A stretch of 32,603 nt of DNA, taken from the NCBI RefSeq assembly GCF_023276435.1, contig NZ_JALLPO010000069.1, forward strand, positions 1 through 32,603. Reading direction: 5' to 3'. The translations under genes and the position numbers were made by a program. Below, piece after piece: positions 29,574 to 32,603 of this stretch (positions within the stretch are counted from its first letter, which is position 1; each line of letters opens with the position of its first letter). Under the pieces are notes generated by a model that was not told the origin of the DNA, did not search any database, and worked only from the letters and a program-made list of their open reading frames with translations. This stretch comes from Sphaerisporangium perillae (GTDB lineage: Bacteria > Actinomycetota > Actinomycetes > Streptosporangiales > Streptosporangiaceae).

Positions 29574-30584
29574 CCTCTTCCGATCGACGCGGCGCCACCG
29601 TCGATCGAACGGGTGTGGCCACAGGCGGTGCACAAGCTCCCGTCCAGGCTGCCCAACGGCCGGCTCTTCACCCCGGAGCTGTTCCTGGACGACCACACGG
29701 TGCTGGCCGGCACCGTGAAGGACGGCAATGCCGACAAGCTGGACTGACTCTGGTCCTACGACGTCACGTCGGGCCGGGCCACCCGGCTCGCCACCATCAC
29801 CCCGCCGCCGCGGACCGTGGTCACCGCCTCGTACTTCGCCGCCGGTGACGGCCACATCGCGTGGTGGACGGTACGCAAGACCGACGGCGGGCTGATCGTC
29901 GACATATGGGCGATCCCGATCGGCGGCGGGACACCACGCAAGATCACCACATTCCCCGGGATCCCTCACTATGGCGGGATCGACCTGACGATCGCCGAGG
30001 GGAAGGCCACATGGTCGCTCTGGAAGGACGGCGGCGTCTACCAGGTGCCGCTTTCCGGCGGCCGGCCCGCGCTGATCCCCGGATCTGAGAAGCACCACCT
30101 CATCGCCTGGCCATGGGCCGCCTACCCGCGGCTGGAAACCGGCACTTCCTCCGGGCGCGTCAAACCGCCGAAGGAACCGTACATGGGGCACCTGCTCAAC
30201 TTGCGTACCGGAGAGCGGCAGCAGGCGACCCTGAGACCTGGCGAGAAGTGGCTGAACTGCGGGATCACGTGGTGCGTCGGGTTCCGGAGCGCCCGGCATC
30301 GCGACGGCACCGGCGAGCGGGGGCTACCGGGGGGCGTCACCCCCATATCAGCTCAGCCGGCCCTCGACAGGTTCCTCCTGCTCATGCAGAACCGAGCGGG
30401 TGAGAGGTTGGGCATCACGCTCTACGACCTTTCCACCGGCCGGGCCGTCGACCTCGGCATCCCTTCGAGCAACCAGCAGATAGCCGTTCCCACCTTCGAC
30501 TACCGCCTGCCGGGCATCTTCCGCTACGAACTCGGCGGCGAGCAGGTCGTCGTCGATCTCGCCGCCATCGGGAGAACCGGGTGA
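29574..30584 (+). pseudogene. TolB/WD40-like beta-propeller protein with in-frame stop and lost N-terminus
   Basis: One frame runs from about 29574 (PIDAAPPSIERVWPQAVHKL) to 30584 and is interrupted by a single TGA at 29745-29747: GTVKDGNADKLD, stop, LWSYDVTSGRATRLATITPP. Downstream blades are well formed (GHIAWWTVRKTDGGLIVDIW, GIDLTIAEGKATWSLWKDGG, YQVPLSGGRPALIPGSEKHH). Proteins of this type normally follow a SigE-type sigma gene and begin with a membrane anchor. Here the anchor is deleted, fusing the sigma stub to the propeller. A truncated product could start at GTG 29817. Confidence 0.65.
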
Positions 30585-30602
30585 CCGCGCCCATCCGGAC
30601 GG

Positions 30603-32216
30603 TCAGGCGGAGGGCGTGGTGCTGAGCGTGGAGGAGGGCTGGGGCGGGGTCGGTTCTCCGGACTCGCCGTCGCCCCATTCCGGGATCTGGCTGATGCTGA
30701 CCGACGGCTTGGGGTCCTTGGTCGGTGTGGGCTTGACGGTCGGCTGGGGATCCTTCGTCGGCTTGCACGGCTTCTCCTTGCCGCGCTTGTTCGTACAGGT
30801 CGGCGGTTCGTCCTGCGCGGGAGGCCGCGGGGTGGTGCGCTCGGGGGTCGGCGACGGCATCGGGGTCTGCCAGGAGGCCTCGGGGACCGGCCGCCCGTCC
30901 TCCCTGGTCGGCGTGCCGGTCCGCCTCATCGCCCCGGTCGGGGTGGGCGTGAACCCCGGGAGCTGACCCGGCCCGGTGGTGGAGGCCGGGGGCACGGTGG
31001 CCGCCGCTCCCGGCCCCGAGGTGTCCAGCACCTCGACCGGAACGCGGGAACCCTGGATCGGCACGGCCACGGGGACCCGGTCGGGCCGGCCCACGCTCGG
31101 GTCGGCCGTGCTCCCGCCGGTCCCGGCCGCCACGACGGTCACCGCGGCGATCGACACCGTCGCCAGCGCGGCGAAACCGGCGTGCGAGGCGTGCCCGCGC
31201 CGCGCCGCCGACCGCCGCGCCGCCCGCGCGCCGGTCGTGGTGCCGCCGTCCCCGGCCGCGCCCGCGAGCCTCAGGTGCCGCGCGCCCACCGGATACGAAA
31301 CAGGGACCCAGATCTCCTCCAGCACGGTGGCGACGGCCTCGCGCCGGTTCCAGGAGCGGTCCACTCCCCCGGCGTCCAGCAACCAGGCGAGCAGCGCCAC
31401 GGCGTCCGGCCGGTCTCCCGGCTCCTTCGCCAGCGCGGCCGACACCGGGTCCCACAGCAGCTTGGGCACCGAGGACAGGCGTGGCTGCTCCACCAGGATG
31501 CGGCGGGTGAGCACGTCGGCGTCGCCGGTGCCGAACGGATGGTGGCCGGTCGCGGCGTAGGCGACCAGGCAGCCCCAGGCGAAGACGTCGGAGGCGGGGA
31601 TTGCGGCGCCGCCGGTGAGGCGTTCGGGCGCCACCCAGCCGGGGCTGCCCATGACCTGGCCGGCCTGCGTGTGCACGACGGCGGCGTCGACGTCCCTGGC
31701 GATGCCGAAGTCGATGATCCTCGGCCCCTTGGGCGACAGCAGCACGTTGCCCGGCTTGAGGTCGCGGTGGACGAAGCCGGCCTCGTGGATGGCGACCAGC
31801 GCCGCCGCGGCGCCGAGGGCGACGCCGTAGGCCAGGTCGGGGGTGAGCGGTCCGCGCGCGGCGACGACCTGGGACAGGGAAGGGCCCGGGATGTGCTCGG
31901 TGACCAGGTAGGGACGGTCACGGTCCGTGCCGTCCTCCACGACCGCGGCGGTGCAGAACGGCACCACGCGGCGGGAGAACTCGACCTCCTCGGTGAACCT
32001 CGCACGCAGCGTCGGGTCGCCGAGATGGACGGCGTGCGGGGTCTTGAGCGCGACGAGACCTCCCTCGGGGCGCTCCGCGAGGTATACCACGCCCATCCCC
32101 CCGGCGCCGAGACGGCCGAGCAGAAGGTAGCGACCGATGATGACCGGGTCTCCCACCGTCAACGGCCGAACGCCTGGAGGCATCCCGCTCGGGACGCCTG
32201 CTCCGCCACGTGCCAT
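30603..32216 (-). CDS. Receptor-type serine/threonine protein kinase
   Basis: This is a 537-residue kinase. The cytoplasmic domain (about 25-290) has GRLGAGGMGVVYLAER, VALKTP (ATP Lys), catalytic loop HRDLKPGNVLL, DFGIARD and GSPGWVAPE. A juxtamembrane Arg-rich stretch leads to one transmembrane helix (FAALATVSIAAVTVVAAG). The extracellular tail is about 150 residues of Pro/Thr/Ser/Lys-rich sequence with one Cys pair (PTCTNKRGKEKPC) and repeated PTKDPxP units. It has no PASTA domain. ATG 32216 has GGGAGG 10 nt upstream. The tail could be a wall-spanning stalk. The kinase's partner is not evident. Confidence 0.93.
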   Translation of the reverse strand: MARGGAGVPSGMPPGVRPLTVGDPVIIGRYLLLGRLGAGGMGVVYLAERPEGGLVALKTPHAVHLGDPTLRARFTEEVEFSRRVVPFCTAAVVEDGTDRDRPYLVTEHIPGPSLSQVVAARGPLTPDLAYGVALGAAAALVAIHEAGFVHRDLKPGNVLLSPKGPRIIDFGIARDVDAAVVHTQAGQVMGSPGWVAPERLTGGAAIPASDVFAWGCLVAYAATGHHPFGTGDADVLTRRILVEQPRLSSVPKLLWDPVSAALAKEPGDRPDAVALLAWLLDAGGVDRSWNRREAVATVLEEIWVPVSYPVGARHLRLAGAAGDGGTTTGARAARRSAARRGHASHAGFAALATVSIAAVTVVAAGTGGSTADPSVGRPDRVPVAVPIQGSRVPVEVLDTSGPGAAATVPPASTTGPGQLPGFTPTPTGAMRRTGTPTREDGRPVPEASWQTPMPSPTPERTTPRPPAQDEPPTCTNKRGKEKPCKPTKDPQPTVKPTPTKDPKPSVSISQIPEWGDGESGEPTPPQPSSTLSTTPSA

Positions 32217-32306
32217 CCGGAGATGACCTCCCTTCGAGAGGTACGGCACAGGCCACTGTGTCTCCCCTGAAGGACATCTGGCGTGAACCAGTTGAAAGCG
32301 GTATGA

Positions 32307-32328
32307 CAGGTAAGGCGACTGATACCTG
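32307..32328. promoter_or_regulatory. Inverted repeat upstream of the kinase gene
   Basis: CAGGTA-AGGCGACTGA-TACCTG has perfect 6-bp arms with a 10-bp spacer, about 90 bp before the kinase ATG. It fits an operator. 32217-32469 has no gene otherwise. Confidence 0.4.
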
Positions 32329-32469
32329 GCGGTAAGAAAGCACAGTGCCCAATGTGACCGCCGGGACCGTTGTGACCACCGCGCCCTCGGCCGGACGCGG
32401 CCGCCGCACGGCCTCCCGCACCCAGCCCAGGAGCCGCCAGGGACTCCTCGTAACGCCCCCCGGCGGACG

Positions 32470-32603
32470 TCAGGCGGCGGCCGAGTCGGACTTCGCGTCG
32501 CCGGGCATGGCCGGTCGCGGCGCCGCGTCGGGCGCCGTCCGGGTGGCCGCGGCCGAGGCGGGACGCGAGGCCGGGTCCGCCGCCGCCGCCGGGGGGGGCG
32601 CCG
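32470..32603 (-). CDS. C-terminal end of an Ala/Pro-rich protein (partial)
   Basis: The minus strand is open from the window edge to a TGA at 32470-32472 and ends PRPAMPGDAKSDSAAA. Composition is Ala/Pro/Arg-rich, as in a disordered actinobacterial C-terminus. No domain is visible in the 43 residues seen, and a G7 run near the edge may affect the frame. Confidence 0.35.
   Translation of the reverse strand, partial: APPPAAAADPASRPASAAATRTAPDAAPRPAMPGDAKSDSAAA

Overview
The window is high-GC actinobacterial DNA: GC-rich third codon positions, GTG/TTG starts, DUF397, RamB, glucosyl-3-phosphoglycerate synthase (GpgS), a CYP157-like P450, a PASTA-less Ser/Thr kinase and a RepSA-type integrated element. 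The gene content fits the Streptosporangiales (Nonomuraea/Microbispora/Streptosporangium-like). That placement is inferred from content, not from a database match.

Layout. 1-4.1 kb: the right end of an actinomycete integrative element (AICE). Six tightly packed + strand genes run: Zn-ribbon fragment, PP-loop (PAPS-reductase-like) protein, small protein, RepSA HUH replication initiator, excisionase, tyrosine integrase. The integrase stops 20 bp from the 3' end of a convergent acyl-CoA dehydrogenase gene, with no tRNA visible. 4.1-9.1 kb: acyl-CoA dehydrogenase, a divergent pair of exported proteins (LVIVD-repeat propeller and DUF305 lipoprotein), and a nitronate monooxygenase. 9.1-13.3 kb: non-coding DNA with repeats, an orphan P450 lacking the ExxR signature, a TauE/SafE permease, an unrecognised pair (36-aa peptide plus 109-aa protein), and a decayed TetR gene. 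13.3-15.9 kb: a compact locus of DUF2249-cupin (one continuous frame), divergent 7Fe ferredoxin, a translationally coupled winged-helix regulator with Cys ligands and a 20-residue tandem repeat, and a small membrane protein frameshifted at a C10 tract. 15.9-17.2 kb: a cluster of decayed fragments of LuxR, TetR, HypF and DoxX genes.

17.3-24.3 kb is mostly intact core: GpgS, RamB divergent from isocitrate lyase (aceA) across a region holding a Crp/GlxR-type site and a RamB-type site, a MerR regulator, and a DapA-family lyase divergent from a LysR regulator. 24.3-32.6 kb mixes intact genes with remnants. Intact: DUF397, XRE/MmyB regulator divergent from an SDR, endonuclease V, a lone ABC ATPase, and a receptor-type Ser/Thr kinase. 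Remnants: an anti-sigma ATPase pseudogene, an internally deleted IS605-type TnpB element, a methyltransferase fragment, and a sigma factor/beta-propeller fusion with an in-frame TGA.

How genes work together. RamB and Crp probably gate the glyoxylate shunt (aceA). The 13.3-15.9 kb locus looks like a redox, Fe-S or nitrosative response unit controlled by the regulator encoded with the ferredoxin. Several regulators and single genes (nitronate monooxygenase, ferredoxin, RamB, LysR, MmyB) have a TANNNT -10 box 6-7 bp before the start codon, the geometry of leaderless mRNAs. The most novel candidates are the AICE PP-loop module, the ExxR-less P450, the 36-aa/109-aa pair and the DUF2249-cupin/ferredoxin/regulator locus.
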